A stretch of DNA of 64,000 nucleotides from Rosenbergiella gaditana. GTDB taxonomy: Bacteria > Pseudomonadota > Gammaproteobacteria > Enterobacterales > Enterobacteriaceae. The DNA lies in assembly GCF_018494065.1 (NCBI RefSeq), contig NZ_JABBFR010000010.1, positions 1 through 64,000 on the forward strand, in the 5' to 3' direction. Both the position numbers and the translations under genes were made by a program. Positions within the stretch are counted from its first letter, which is position 1, and every line of letters begins with the position of its first letter. Below the pieces are notes generated by a model. The model saw nothing but the letters and a program-made list of their open reading frames with translations. It was not told the origin of the DNA and did not search any database. Shown here piece after piece: positions 8,454 to 17,833 of this stretch.

Positions 8454-8903
8454 ATGAAAGCATTCGACTACCAACAAGATTTTTCAACCATTGATTTCCG
8501 AAAAGAGCCCGAACGTTATCAAGTCGGGCGTGGAGAGCAAGGCGTCTTAATGGTTGAACCTTATAAAAGCGAAATTCTCCCCTATTGGCGGTTTAAAGAT
8601 GTGGAAAGTGCAACCGCCTCCGCCAAGAAAATCATGCAACTCTTCGAAGACTATCGTCAACAAGACGATTTTGTGGGGATGGATATGGCGCGTAAATTTA
8701 TTCAGATGGGCTACACGCGTGCGAGGCGCTATGCCAATCATCCAGGGGGGAAAAAATACGATAAGAACCGAGAGGTTTTGCCGTATCAACTTGACGAAGA
8801 GAAAGCGGCAGCGGCGAAAATTTTCAAACAATCGTGGGATAAACTCAGAGCAGATGGTGACTACCTGCAGCGGAAAAAGCAGCATCAACAGCAATTTGGT
8901 TGA
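8454..8903 (+). CDS. DUF4385 domain-containing protein
   Basis: A 149-residue basic, soluble protein matching DUF4385: FDYQQDFSTIDFRKEPERY at the start, YKSEILPYWRFK, and a conserved YTRARRYANHPGGKKYD. Function is unknown. Its promoter region (8302-8453) is shared with the divergent racemase operon. It is monocistronic. Confidence 0.9.
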   Translation: MKAFDYQQDFSTIDFRKEPERYQVGRGEQGVLMVEPYKSEILPYWRFKDVESATASAKKIMQLFEDYRQQDDFVGMDMARKFIQMGYTRARRYANHPGGKKYDKNREVLPYQLDEEKAAAAKIFKQSWDKLRADGDYLQRKKQHQQQFG

Positions 8904-9036
8904 ATCGACTTCGCGAGCCCGCGCCATCTAGGTCTGACGTTACACGCCGATAAAGAATAATATCCGTAAAAAAGAGAGTAATAAGAAAATGAAAATGCTA
9001 AAAACCTAATTATTACAGATAACCGAGGACGTCATA

Positions 9037-9903
9037 GTGGGCTTTTTTAAGAAATCGATCATCGTAGTCTTTTTGCTGTTGGTACCTTTACCGAGTGTCT
9101 TCGCAAGGCCGAATATGGCTCCTCTTGGTCCATCAATTGCCGATACGGGATCGCAGTATTACACCTTTAGGGTGTTTAAGCTGGCATCGGTTGATACACA
9201 GCGTCACTATAAAGTTTGGGTGGCGGTACCGAAAAAACCGGCCCCCGCGCAAGGGTATCCTATTCTGTATATGTTGGACGGCAACTCAAGCCTTAGCCGT
9301 GTTTCTGATGCCCAATTGCGCTCTCTTAATGAGAAAAACCCGGCTGTGCTGGTCTTTGTCGGCTACGATACGCCGCTGCCTTTTGATCTGAAAGCACGGT
9401 CATTCGACTACACTCCTGTCGCGCGAGACGCTGCGGAGGGCAACTCGATGCTAGGGCGTGGACGTGTTGGCGGCGGCAGTACCGTCTTCCGCTCCTTACT
9501 CGAACAAAAAATTATTCCGCAGAGTGAAGCTTCTTTACCGATAGACCAGGCGCAACGTTCATTGTGGGGGCACTCTTTTGGTGGATTGTTTGTGTTGGAG
9601 ACTTATCTGCATTCTACCCAATTTAGCCACTATTTTTCTGCCAGCCCGTCGTTAGGCCAAGGTTATCAATCGTTAGTCGATGATATCCATGCTCAAACGG
9701 CGAATCCGGCCACCTTAACATTGATGGTCGGATCTTCGCAGCCCGCGAGAGCTGGCGCACCTCCCGCCATCGATTTTTCACCGCAGGTCGAGCAGTGGGT
9801 AAAACAGGGACTTTCGGTCTCAATCGTCCATTACCCTGGGCTCAGCCATGGGGCGATGTTCGGTGCTTCGCTGCAGGACACGCTCAACGCGGTTAGCCAG
9901 TAG
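9037..9903 (+). CDS. Secreted IroE/Fes-like siderophore-type esterase
   Basis: A 288-residue alpha/beta hydrolase with a signal peptide (about 1-23, cleavage after VFA). The nucleophile is S180 in WGHSFGGLFV and the histidine is H271 in GLSHGAMF. It resembles IroE, the periplasmic esterase that linearises (glucosylated) enterobactin, and Fes-type lactone esterases. In this window the siderophore locus makes a hydroxamate, so a xenosiderophore or another ester may be the substrate. The GTG start has AACCGAGGA upstream. No Fur box was seen at this promoter. Confidence 0.8.
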   Translation: MGFFKKSIIVVFLLLVPLPSVFARPNMAPLGPSIADTGSQYYTFRVFKLASVDTQRHYKVWVAVPKKPAPAQGYPILYMLDGNSSLSRVSDAQLRSLNEKNPAVLVFVGYDTPLPFDLKARSFDYTPVARDAAEGNSMLGRGRVGGGSTVFRSLLEQKIIPQSEASLPIDQAQRSLWGHSFGGLFVLETYLHSTQFSHYFSASPSLGQGYQSLVDDIHAQTANPATLTLMVGSSQPARAGAPPAIDFSPQVEQWVKQGLSVSIVHYPGLSHGAMFGASLQDTLNAVSQ

Positions 9904-10044
9904 TTCCTGCTTATTGACTTTCCGCTCTTCATTGAGCGGATAAGTCGCCAACCCGCGCTTTTTTGTGAATCTAATCAAATTTCGAGTCCTGTCCTATACT
10001 CAATAGCACGCTTCCCATTCATTGAGATTAGCTCAGGAGTAACA

Positions 10045-10845
10045 ATGCAAATATCGTTAGATAAACAGGTCGCTTTAATTACTGGTGCAAGTTCAGGCTT
10101 GGGTTACGCGTGTGCTGAAGGCCTTGCCGCGGCAGGTGCCAGCGTCGTGATCAACTATAACAGCCAAGCCGAACCGGCAGAGAAACTGGCTGAGCAGATT
10201 CGTCAACAGGGTGGTCAAGCAATTGCGGTGCAAGGTGATGTCTCCTCGCAAGATGATGTGAATAATTTGATTGCTCAAGCCGTTGAACACTTTGGAGGGC
10301 TGGATATTCTGGTGGCGAATTCAGGGCTGCAAAAAGACGCTCCGATTGGCGACATGACACTGCAAGATTGGCAAAAAGTGATTGATGTGAACTTAACTGG
10401 ACAATTTCTGACGGCACAAGCTGCACTGCTGCAGTTTCGTAAACAGAAGGGACAGCGTCAGGTGAGTCGCGCCAATGGCAAAATTATTCATGTCAGTTCT
10501 GTCCACCAGCTAATCCCGTGGGCGGGTCATGTCAACTATGCTGCATCAAAAGGTGGGGTGGATCTGTTGATGCGCAGTATCGCGCAAGAAGTGGGTGAAG
10601 AGCAGATTCGGGTCAACTCTATTGCACCCGGAGCGATTGCCACCGCAATTAATGCGGAGAATACGGAAGGGGATGCTGCGAAGAAGCTGCTTGAGTTAAT
10701 CCCTTACGGACGTATTGGTGCGGCAGAAGATGTCGCGAATGCGGTGGTATGGTTGGCTAGTGATTTGTCGGACTACGTCCACGGGTCGACGCTATTTATC
10801 GATGGCGGCATGAGCCTATATCCTGAATTTAGAGGTAACGGCTAA
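10045..10845 (+). CDS. SDR-family glucose 1-dehydrogenase-like oxidoreductase
   Basis: A 266-residue classical short-chain dehydrogenase: cofactor motif TGASSGLGYACAEGL (about 14-28), NSG in place of NNAG, and the catalytic YAASK in HVNYAASKGGVDLL. It most resembles bacterial glucose 1-dehydrogenases, but the substrate is not certain. TCAGGAGTAAC precedes the ATG. It stands alone, convergent with the ABC transporter operon. Confidence 0.82.
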   Translation: MQISLDKQVALITGASSGLGYACAEGLAAAGASVVINYNSQAEPAEKLAEQIRQQGGQAIAVQGDVSSQDDVNNLIAQAVEHFGGLDILVANSGLQKDAPIGDMTLQDWQKVIDVNLTGQFLTAQAALLQFRKQKGQRQVSRANGKIIHVSSVHQLIPWAGHVNYAASKGGVDLLMRSIAQEVGEEQIRVNSIAPGAIATAINAENTEGDAAKKLLELIPYGRIGAAEDVANAVVWLASDLSDYVHGSTLFIDGGMSLYPEFRGNG

Positions 10846-10865
10846 CGCCGATACCTTCTAGTGAG

Positions 10866-10892
10866 GGGATGGGCATTCATTATGCTCATCCC
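10866..10892. terminator. Probable bidirectional terminator hairpin
   Basis: An 11-base stem GGGATGGGCAT / ATGCTCATCCC with one G-T-type mismatch lies between two convergent transcription units. There is no clear T run, so the call rests on position and symmetry. Confidence 0.45.
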
Positions 10893-10907
10893 ATACCGCT
10901 CGCCTCG

Positions 10908-12475
10908 TTATTTCGTAATCTGATCAAAATAGAGCATGCTGACTCCTAAGCTCTGCTGTGCTCCCTCAATATTACAGCGCAATCCGACTTGTTGGGCGCC
11001 CTGTAACGCGACCACAAAGGGGGAGTCTTGCATAACGCTGGTCTGAATCTGCTGATAAAGCTCTCGGCGTTTTGCCGCATCGCTGGTAGCCGCTGCCTGT
11101 TGCGTCAGTTGACTGAGCTGCGTAATCGACCAGCCGACTCGCCAAGCCAAGGTCTTCGGTCCATTTGCCACATTGTAGGCAAAGGTACTCGCATTGGTGT
11201 TGGGATCAATATAATCAGCGCCCCAGTAAGTGAAGATAGATTGGAATTGACGACTGCGCATCTTCCCCCAAAGCTCCGCTTCGGGTACCGGTTGCAGCTT
11301 AATCTGGATATCGGCTTTGGCAAAGCTGGCCTGCAGTGCTTGAGCTATATCGCTATAAGGCGGTTGATTGGTAAAGGTTAGGGTGAAAGCGGTGCCTGGT
11401 TTTATCCCCGCATTGGTCAGGATCTGCTTAGCTTTCGGTACATCCAAGGTGAAAGGTGTTGTCTTTAGCGCGCCGTCGAAGCCTATGGGTAAAAACGACT
11501 GATGAACTTGATACTGTCCTTTCAGCAATTGTTGTGACAGTGAGGCGTAATCCACCAACCAGCGCGACGCTTGCCATAAGGCTGGGTTGGCCAAGGCAGG
11601 TTGCTGACTATCTTGGGTATTGAAGGCAAGATAATAAACAAGGCTAGAGGGGAAGCTCGCTACCTTCACGTCTGAGGTATGGCGTAGTGCCGCAAACTGA
11701 TCGGCCCCTAACCCGTAGGCGACATCTGCATCACCCTGAGTCAGTAATAAACGGCGAGCGCTAGCGTCAGGCACGCCTTTTAACTAGATATGCGCTAATT
11801 TGGGTTGAATCTCGCTGTGCGGATTTTTTTGCAACAGCAAGGCTTGTTGCGGAATATATTGTTGGATGCTGTAGGCAGCACTACCGGCTGAATGATTTTT
11901 AAGCCAGTTATTACCGTAATCGCCAGCTTGTTGATGCGCATTGACTAACTTTCGATCAACGATAGAGGCGACGGGAGCGGACAGTAAACATAAGGCTAGA
12001 TCTTGGCCAATATCACTCTGCCAACTCATCTCGACCTCGGTGTCGCTGATATTATGTAGCGAGGCATCGATATTCTCAGCAGTCCAACCGAATTCTCCCA
12101 AAATAAACACTGGCGCTTTATTCAGTTTTACAGCACGGCTTAACGAGTAAATCACATCATCGGCAGTGAGTGGGTTTCCACTGGCAAAGGCGAGAGAAGG
12201 CTTAAGGGTAAATCGTAAACTATGGGGCTGGCTGCCGGATGTCCAACTTGCCGCAGCGGCAGGAACGAGATCCTGAGGATGATTACGATCAGCCCTGACT
12301 AAGCCCTGATAAATATTGACTAAACTGCTGGTGCTAACCGTCTCAAAACTCTCCGCCGGGTCAAAACTGATGATCCCATCAAGAGGGATGGCGACCACTA
12401 AGCTATTCGGTGGCGTTGCGGCAGGCTGATGGAGATGAATAGGCTGGCAATAAACAACGTAAGATAGGGTTTCAC
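10908..12475 (-). pseudogene. Second ABC-transporter peptide-binding protein, disrupted
   Basis: A paralogue of the intact binding protein at 15968-17536 (SBP family 5). The GTG at 12475 starts a good signal peptide (MKPYLTLFIASLFISISLP), but the mature sequence ATPPNSLVVA continues in another frame. The gene spans 1568 bases against 1569 in the paralogue, so one base has been lost near the signal-peptide cleavage site. A second lesion is an in-frame TAG at 11784-11786, where the paralogue has leucine (KLAHI-stop-LKGVP against KLSTLLIKNVP). The rest aligns to the C-terminal YFDQITK. It is the last gene of the ABC operon and is probably non-functional. Confidence 0.88.
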
Positions 12476-12483
12476 TCGTAAAG

Positions 12484-12510
12484 CTCCTAATAACACTGCG
12501 TTATTAGGAG
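12484..12510 (-). promoter_or_regulatory. Perfect 11-bp hairpin covering the ribosome-binding site
   Basis: CTCCTAATAAC and GTTATTAGGAG are separated by five bases. On the minus-strand transcript the second arm contains AGGAG, the Shine-Dalgarno of the GTG at 12475, eight bases before the start. The hairpin sits in the gap between the last ATPase gene and the second binding-protein gene. It could reduce translation, stabilise the upstream mRNA 3' end, or both. There is no T run. Confidence 0.7.
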
Positions 12511-12567
12511 TATAGGGACGAACTATCGTGGTGAACATTCGTTTTAAGTGATATCTAAAGCTAGTTT

Positions 12568-13245
12568 TTAACTAAGGTGAGTAATACGGCCTGCCTGCAT
12601 AGTGACTGACCTATCGCACATATGGTCGATCACATCTGGGTCATGGCTAACCAGTACCATCGTCAACTGTTGCTGCATTTTCAATTGGTTAAGCAGGTTC
12701 AATATTTCGGCCTGTACAGACATATCCAACGCGGAAGTCGGTTCGTCAAGCAGCACTATTTTAGGCTCAAGAAGGAGCGCACGTACAATGGCGACCCGTT
12801 GCCGTTGTCCTCCTGAAAGCTGATGGGGATAGCGATCGATTAAGGCACTGTCTAAGCCCACTTGCTGAAAGCCTTGGTTTATCCGGTCATCAATATTATC
12901 GATACCTAGCCGTTTTAAAGGTTCTGCAAGGGTGCGGCGCAACCGATGACGAGGATGTAAGGAGGCATAAGGATCTTGGAACACCATTTGTACATCGCGG
13001 CGTAGCTGCCCAGTAAAAGGTGAGCCGGGTTGTACGTGAGTACCCGCTAACACCATATCACCACTCCAGTGGGGATTAAGTCCTGCCATCACCCAAAGTA
13101 GCGACGACTTTCCACAGCCCGAGGGGCCAACCAGTCCGAAACATTCGCCCTGCTTAACCGTTAAACTGACCTCTTCGACCACTTGCCGCAAGTGATAGCC
13201 TTGAGGATGGAAAACATTGAGCTGATCTAACCTGATGGTACTCAA
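12568..13245 (-). CDS. Oligopeptide/nickel-type ABC transporter ATPase (DppF-like)
   Basis: A 225-residue ATPase with Walker A GPSGCGKSS (about 40-48), Q-loop MVFQDPYASLHP, signature LSGGQRQRV, Walker B IVLLDEPTSALD and switch histidine VLVSHD. It is shorter than usual DppF or OppF proteins (about 330) because the C-terminal extension and its cysteine cluster are missing. It overlaps the preceding ATPase gene by four bases (ATGA). It powers uptake through the two permeases upstream. Confidence 0.9.
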   Translation of the reverse strand: MSTIRLDQLNVFHPQGYHLRQVVEEVSLTVKQGECFGLVGPSGCGKSSLLWVMAGLNPHWSGDMVLAGTHVQPGSPFTGQLRRDVQMVFQDPYASLHPRHRLRRTLAEPLKRLGIDNIDDRINQGFQQVGLDSALIDRYPHQLSGGQRQRVAIVRALLLEPKIVLLDEPTSALDMSVQAEILNLLNQLKMQQQLTMVLVSHDPDVIDHMCDRSVTMQAGRITHLS

Positions 13246-14081
13246 GAATACCCCTCCAATGCTGCACGGTCGAGTGTGGGTAAGCGCTTACCTTTAGTCG
13301 CTAGGCTTGGACGACAGGCCCAGAGCGTTTGCGTATAGGGATGGGTCGCTTGCGCAAGATCCTTTGCTGCTAAGCGGTCAAGGATTTGTCCTTGGTACAT
13401 CACCATTACCCGTTGGCAGTGATCCGCGACTTGCTGTAAGTCATGGCTAATCAGTAGCAGTCCCATATCTCGCTGTGCAACCAGCTCCTGTATCAGAGAC
13501 AGCACTTGATCGCGCATTGCATGGTCTAACGCAGAGGTTGGCTCATCGGCAATTAAAAACTCAGGATCAGTAATCAACGCGATGGCGAGCATAATACGTT
13601 GTCCCATCCCACCAGAGAGTTGATTGGGGTAACGCTTAATAAGCTGTTGGGGATTCGGTAAGCCGACGGCATCGAGCATCGCTAACACTTTCTCTCGGCG
13701 CTGACGGCGCGACATTGTGCGATGCAAAATTAAGGGTTCTTCAACCTGCCAACCGATAGTTTTAGAAGGATTCAGGGCGTATTTCGGGTCTTGCATCACC
13801 ATCGCCACTTTTCCGCCCCGCAGCGACTGCCATTGTGACGGTTTCAAATGGAGCAGATCGTGACCCGCTAAGGATAACTGCGCAGCATTAAGGCTCAGTG
13901 ATGGGGCAAGTAACCCCATCAAACTGCGGGCAGTCAGGGATTTTCCTGAGCCGGACTCTCCCACCAACGCTACCCGCTCTTTTCCGATTTCGAAAGAGAT
14001 CCCGTTCACTAATGGACGGCCTTCAGGAAGGCCGATGGTGAGCCTATCAGCAATAATAAAAGGGGATGCATTAGCTGTCAT
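13242..14081 (-). CDS. Oligopeptide/nickel-type ABC transporter ATPase (DppD-like)
   Basis: A 279-residue ATPase with Walker A GESGSGKSL, Q-loop MVMQDPKYALNP, signature LSGGMGQRI and Walker B FLIADEPTSALD. I use the ATG at 14081 (MTANASPF) because it overlaps the permease stop by only 11 bases; an earlier in-frame start at 14114 would overlap more. It partners with the shorter ATPase to form a heterodimer, as in Dpp, Opp and Gsi systems. Confidence 0.88.
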   Translation of the reverse strand: MTANASPFIIADRLTIGLPEGRPLVNGISFEIGKERVALVGESGSGKSLTARSLMGLLAPSLSLNAAQLSLAGHDLLHLKPSQWQSLRGGKVAMVMQDPKYALNPSKTIGWQVEEPLILHRTMSRRQRREKVLAMLDAVGLPNPQQLIKRYPNQLSGGMGQRIMLAIALITDPEFLIADEPTSALDHAMRDQVLSLIQELVAQRDMGLLLISHDLQQVADHCQRVMVMYQGQILDRLAAKDLAQATHPYTQTLWACRPSLATKGKRLPTLDRAALEGYS

Positions 14082-14919
14082 TGCGACTGTCCAAGCGGTC
14101 TCGCAGACCGTCACCGATGAAATTAAAGGTTAAGCTCGCCAGAAGAATCGCTCCCCCTGGTGCGGCGGCGACCCACCACTGGTCAAAAATCACTTTCCCG
14201 CCTTCTGCTACCATCGACCCCCACTCAGCGGTAGGCGGTTGGACCCCCATACCGAGGAACCCTAAGCCCGCGGCGGATAAAATAATTCCCCCAAGACTCA
14301 AGGCTGCACGCACCACCGCACTGGGTAAGCAAAGTGGTAACAGATGGCCGAACATCAAGGGTAACCCCTGAATCCCCTGCATTTTGGCGGCGGCGAGGTA
14401 ATCGCTACGCCTTAATTGCTGCGTCTCCGCACGGGCTTGCCGAGCAAAGGGGGGCCAGCTGGTTAGCGCCAAAGCCAGCGCGCCGTTTAAAATACTGGGC
14501 CCGAGTACAGCGACCATTGCCAGCGCGATCACTAAGCTCGGTAAGGCTAAAAAGATATCGGTAATACGCATCAATATGCGTTCGACCCAACCGCCTAAAT
14601 ATCCGGCAGCAATCCCCACCGTCATCCCGACGGGCACGGTAAGGATCAGAATAAATACCACTAACAGGAGTGTCGGTCGTGTGCCATAAATAACCCGTGA
14701 CAGTAAATCGCGACCAAAACCGTCAGTCCCTAACCAGTGGTGGCTATCTGGCGGCAGTAATCGATCGGCCATCACCTGTGCATTAGGATCATAAGGGGAC
14801 ACCCAAGGTGCAAACAATGCCATTGCGATGAGCAGCCCTAACAGGCTATAGCCGATGATCAGTAACCATCGGCGCTTATCACGTCGTTTCGCGCGGAGCG
14901 GTAAGGAAGTTTCAGTCAT
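14071..14919 (-). CDS. Peptide/nickel ABC transporter permease (DppC-like)
   Basis: A 282-residue inner-membrane protein with six predicted helices, the N-terminal WVSPYDPNAQ stretch and LGTDGFGRDLLSRVIYG of DppC/OppC proteins, and the EAA loop in RRSDYLAAAKMQGIQG. The ATG at 14919 overlaps the previous stop (ATGA) and is preferred over an in-frame ATG at 14943. Confidence 0.9.
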   Translation of the reverse strand: MTETSLPLRAKRRDKRRWLLIIGYSLLGLLIAMALFAPWVSPYDPNAQVMADRLLPPDSHHWLGTDGFGRDLLSRVIYGTRPTLLLVVFILILTVPVGMTVGIAAGYLGGWVERILMRITDIFLALPSLVIALAMVAVLGPSILNGALALALTSWPPFARQARAETQQLRRSDYLAAAKMQGIQGLPLMFGHLLPLCLPSAVVRAALSLGGIILSAAGLGFLGMGVQPPTAEWGSMVAEGGKVIFDQWWVAAAPGGAILLASLTFNFIGDGLRDRLDSRNDS

Positions 14920-15968
14920 CGTGTTCTCGGATCGGTAAGCCAAACTAACGCATCGGTCAGGGCATTAATGATAATAAAGCAACTCCCTATGACTAACGTT
15001 GCGCCCAAGATGGCGGGAATATCGGAGGCAAATAACGCATTGGTCAGATAACGGCCCAAACCGGGCCAAGCGAACACGCTCTCGGTTAATACTGCGCCTT
15101 CCAGTAATGAAACATAGGAGAGCATCACGACCGTAATAAGGGTGCCGCGGGTATTGGGCAGTAAATGATGCCAGACAATTCTCCAGCGGCTGGCACCTTT
15201 GGCCCGCGCGAGGGTGACATACTCTTTACTGTTCTCTTCCAGTAACGCAGCACGAAGCAGCCGAGTGATTGAGGCCATCGACAGTAACCCAAGAATTACC
15301 ACGGGTAACCAAAGATGCATCAAGGCATTGATCAACATCTCGCGATCACCTGATAACCAACTGTCTATGACGACAATACCGGTTTTCGGTTCCAAAGTAT
15401 AAACGTAGAGATCGTCGAGTTGTCCCGGTCCTGCCGACCAATGTAGCACGGCATAGAACAGTAATAATCCGAGTAAACCGATCCAAAATACGGGAACAGA
15501 ATAGCCTAATAATGAAATCACCCGCGCAATATGGTCAATCCAACTTTTAGGGTGCCACACCGAAACCAGCGCCAGACTGATTCCGCAGGTTGCGCCTAAT
15601 ATCAAGGCGCAGGTCGCAAGCTCGAACGTCGCCGGGAAGGTGCGTAACAGATCGTCGACCACCGGTTGGCCTGTACTTTGCGAAATACCAAGATGACCAT
15701 GGGCCAGCTGCTGTAGGTAATGCCAAAACTGCACCGGGAGAGGGTGATCTAACCCTAGCTGATGGCGAACCTGAGCATAGGTCGACGCACTGGCATGATC
15801 CCCTACCAGTTGTAAAACCGGATCCACAGGTGAAAGGTGGGACAAGGTAAAGGTAAACGCTAACAAACCGAGTAGGGTAATCATCAGTGAAAAGAGATTA
15901 CCTGCCAGGCGCTGAACAAGCCGCCTGACCGGCATGCTGCGACCCGATGCGGACGCAGACACTGTCAT
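14916..15968 (-). CDS. Peptide/nickel ABC transporter permease (DppB-like)
   Basis: A 350-residue permease of the DppB/OppB type: first helix near 28-50, LGLDHPLPVQFWHYL before the periplasmic loop, GLLSMASITRLLRAALLE and the EAA motif in YVTLARAKGASRWRI. An insertion of about 30 residues (YVYTLEPKTGIVVIDSWL) expands one periplasmic loop. The start overlaps the binding-protein stop (TAATG), so the operon is tightly coupled. Confidence 0.9.
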   Translation of the reverse strand: MTVSASASGRSMPVRRLVQRLAGNLFSLMITLLGLLAFTFTLSHLSPVDPVLQLVGDHASASTYAQVRHQLGLDHPLPVQFWHYLQQLAHGHLGISQSTGQPVVDDLLRTFPATFELATCALILGATCGISLALVSVWHPKSWIDHIARVISLLGYSVPVFWIGLLGLLLFYAVLHWSAGPGQLDDLYVYTLEPKTGIVVIDSWLSGDREMLINALMHLWLPVVILGLLSMASITRLLRAALLEENSKEYVTLARAKGASRWRIVWHHLLPNTRGTLITVVMLSYVSLLEGAVLTESVFAWPGLGRYLTNALFASDIPAILGATLVIGSCFIIINALTDALVWLTDPRTR

Positions 15969-17536
15969 TATTTCGTTACCTGGCTGTAATAGACCATATC
16001 AGGGTTCATCCCTTGTTGATAACCTTTGATATTACTGCGCAGGGCGATTAGCTGGTGGGCTTGAAGGCCAATGACATAAGGCGAGCTTTTCTGTACCTGA
16101 CGCTGTAATTTCTCATACAGTGCCGCGCGTTGGGCGTTATCCGTTAAGGCCACTGCTTTATGCGTTTCGGCGGTTAACTCAGGGATATGCCAGCCAGCAC
16201 GGTAAGCAAGCGTACTGCTACCATCCTCTGGGTTAGTGGCAAAGGCAGCGGCATTGGTATTGGGGTCGAAATAGTCTGGCCCCCAAGAGGTGACGGTGGC
16301 GTCGAACTGATGACTGGCCATTTTAGCGGTCACTTCACTACTCAGGCTTGGGATTAACTCGATTTTCACGCCGCCTTTTGCAAAGCTGGCTTGCAGCGCT
16401 TGGGCAATATCAAGATAAGGTGGTTGATTATTTACCACCACTTTAAATGAGATATTGGAGAGGCCCGCTTTGGCTAAGATCGCTTTCGCTTTCTCAGGGT
16501 TATAGGTATAAGGCGTATCATTGAGCGCCCCTAAATATCCACTCGGCAGGAACGATTGGTGGATAGAGAATTGTCCTTTTAACAATCCATTGGCAATTCC
16601 ATCGTAATCGAACAAATAACGCGAAGCTTCCCAAAACGCTGGATTTTTCAGTGTTGCAGAGGATTGAGTATTGAATAGTAGATAGTAAAGCGAGGCGATA
16701 GGTACTGAAACAGGGGTAACGCCCGGCTTATGTTGTAGCGCACTGAACTGATCACTACCCAGATTACGCGCAATATCCGCATCCCCTTGTTCTACTAATA
16801 AACGTCGTGTTGCCGCTTCGGGAACGTTTTTAATCAGTAGTGTGCTGAGTTTTGGCGCACCGGCTGGCGAACGGGGGTTAGCGGTCATGAGTAGCACTTC
16901 ATGCGGAACGTAGCGGCGAATTTGATAAGGCCCACTGCCGGCGGAATGGCTGGATAACCATTGATGCCCCAAGTCATTGTTCACTTGGTGGCTCAAGGCT
17001 TCTTTTTCATCGACGATTGACGCAACGGGTGCTGAGAGCAGGCTAAGGACAAACGCCGGACTGACCGCCGCATCCCAATGCAGCGTGACCTGATTAGCAC
17101 TGGTTTTCGATAGTTGGCTATCGATATTTTTTGCGTTCCAGCCGAGTTGTGTCAGAACGAATGAAGGTTCCAAATTCAGCTTAATCACACGCGACAATGA
17201 AAAAATAACATCTTCAGGTCGGATTGGATTACCACTGGCAAAGGTGGTTCCTTCACGTAAGGTAAAGGTCAAGCTTCGATTGTCGCTACCCGCTTTCCAA
17301 CTACTGGCAAGCGTTGGACGGAGATCGACAGGGTGAGCAGGGTCTGACTGCAGTAAGCGCTGATACAAGCTAGTAAAGGCTTGGACTGTTGTGGTTTCAA
17401 AGCCCTGTGCGGGGTCAAAACTGATGGCATCATCCAGCGATTGCGCGACAACTAAGGTGTTCGGCGGTGTGGCACCCTGTGCGGAGAGAGCCGTGAGCGA
17501 TGCGGTGAATAAGAGACTTATCAACGTTTTTTTCAT
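15968..17536 (-). CDS. ABC transporter substrate-binding protein, family 5
   Basis: A 522-residue periplasmic protein with a 21-residue signal peptide (cleavage after AQG). It matches SBP family 5: NTLVVAQSLDDAISFDP, LRPTLASSWK, VIFSLSRVIKL and NPAFWEASRYLFDY. Members bind di- and oligopeptides, glutathione, nickel or opines; the ligand is unknown. AAGGA precedes the ATG. It is the first gene of the operon; 297 bp separate it from the divergent SDR gene, and that gap should contain both promoters, though no operator is obvious. Confidence 0.92.
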   Translation of the reverse strand: MKKTLISLLFTASLTALSAQGATPPNTLVVAQSLDDAISFDPAQGFETTTVQAFTSLYQRLLQSDPAHPVDLRPTLASSWKAGSDNRSLTFTLREGTTFASGNPIRPEDVIFSLSRVIKLNLEPSFVLTQLGWNAKNIDSQLSKTSANQVTLHWDAAVSPAFVLSLLSAPVASIVDEKEALSHQVNNDLGHQWLSSHSAGSGPYQIRRYVPHEVLLMTANPRSPAGAPKLSTLLIKNVPEAATRRLLVEQGDADIARNLGSDQFSALQHKPGVTPVSVPIASLYYLLFNTQSSATLKNPAFWEASRYLFDYDGIANGLLKGQFSIHQSFLPSGYLGALNDTPYTYNPEKAKAILAKAGLSNISFKVVVNNQPPYLDIAQALQASFAKGGVKIELIPSLSSEVTAKMASHQFDATVTSWGPDYFDPNTNAAAFATNPEDGSSTLAYRAGWHIPELTAETHKAVALTDNAQRAALYEKLQRQVQKSSPYVIGLQAHQLIALRSNIKGYQQGMNPDMVYYSQVTK

Positions 17537-17833
17537 TTTTATTCCTTGCTAAACAGGGCGTTTACCGGACTGAGGAAGTGCTTACTTTCTCAGTGGTGCG
17601 TCTTATTATTCTTTATTGTTATATCTACTCGGTTCTTTATCACTTAAGTAATTTATAAGATTTTTTTACGTTCTGCTAGCCAGTGGCGCGATAAATTATT
17701 GGTGACTGATCACGATGAACTTACCGCTGATTAATGAATTGCATTGATAACGTCATTCGTTAGTCGACTTCCAGTCTGTTTTGCCTATTGTTGTCATCAT
17801 TGACTCACGATAGGCGATTAGCGAGGTAAATCT

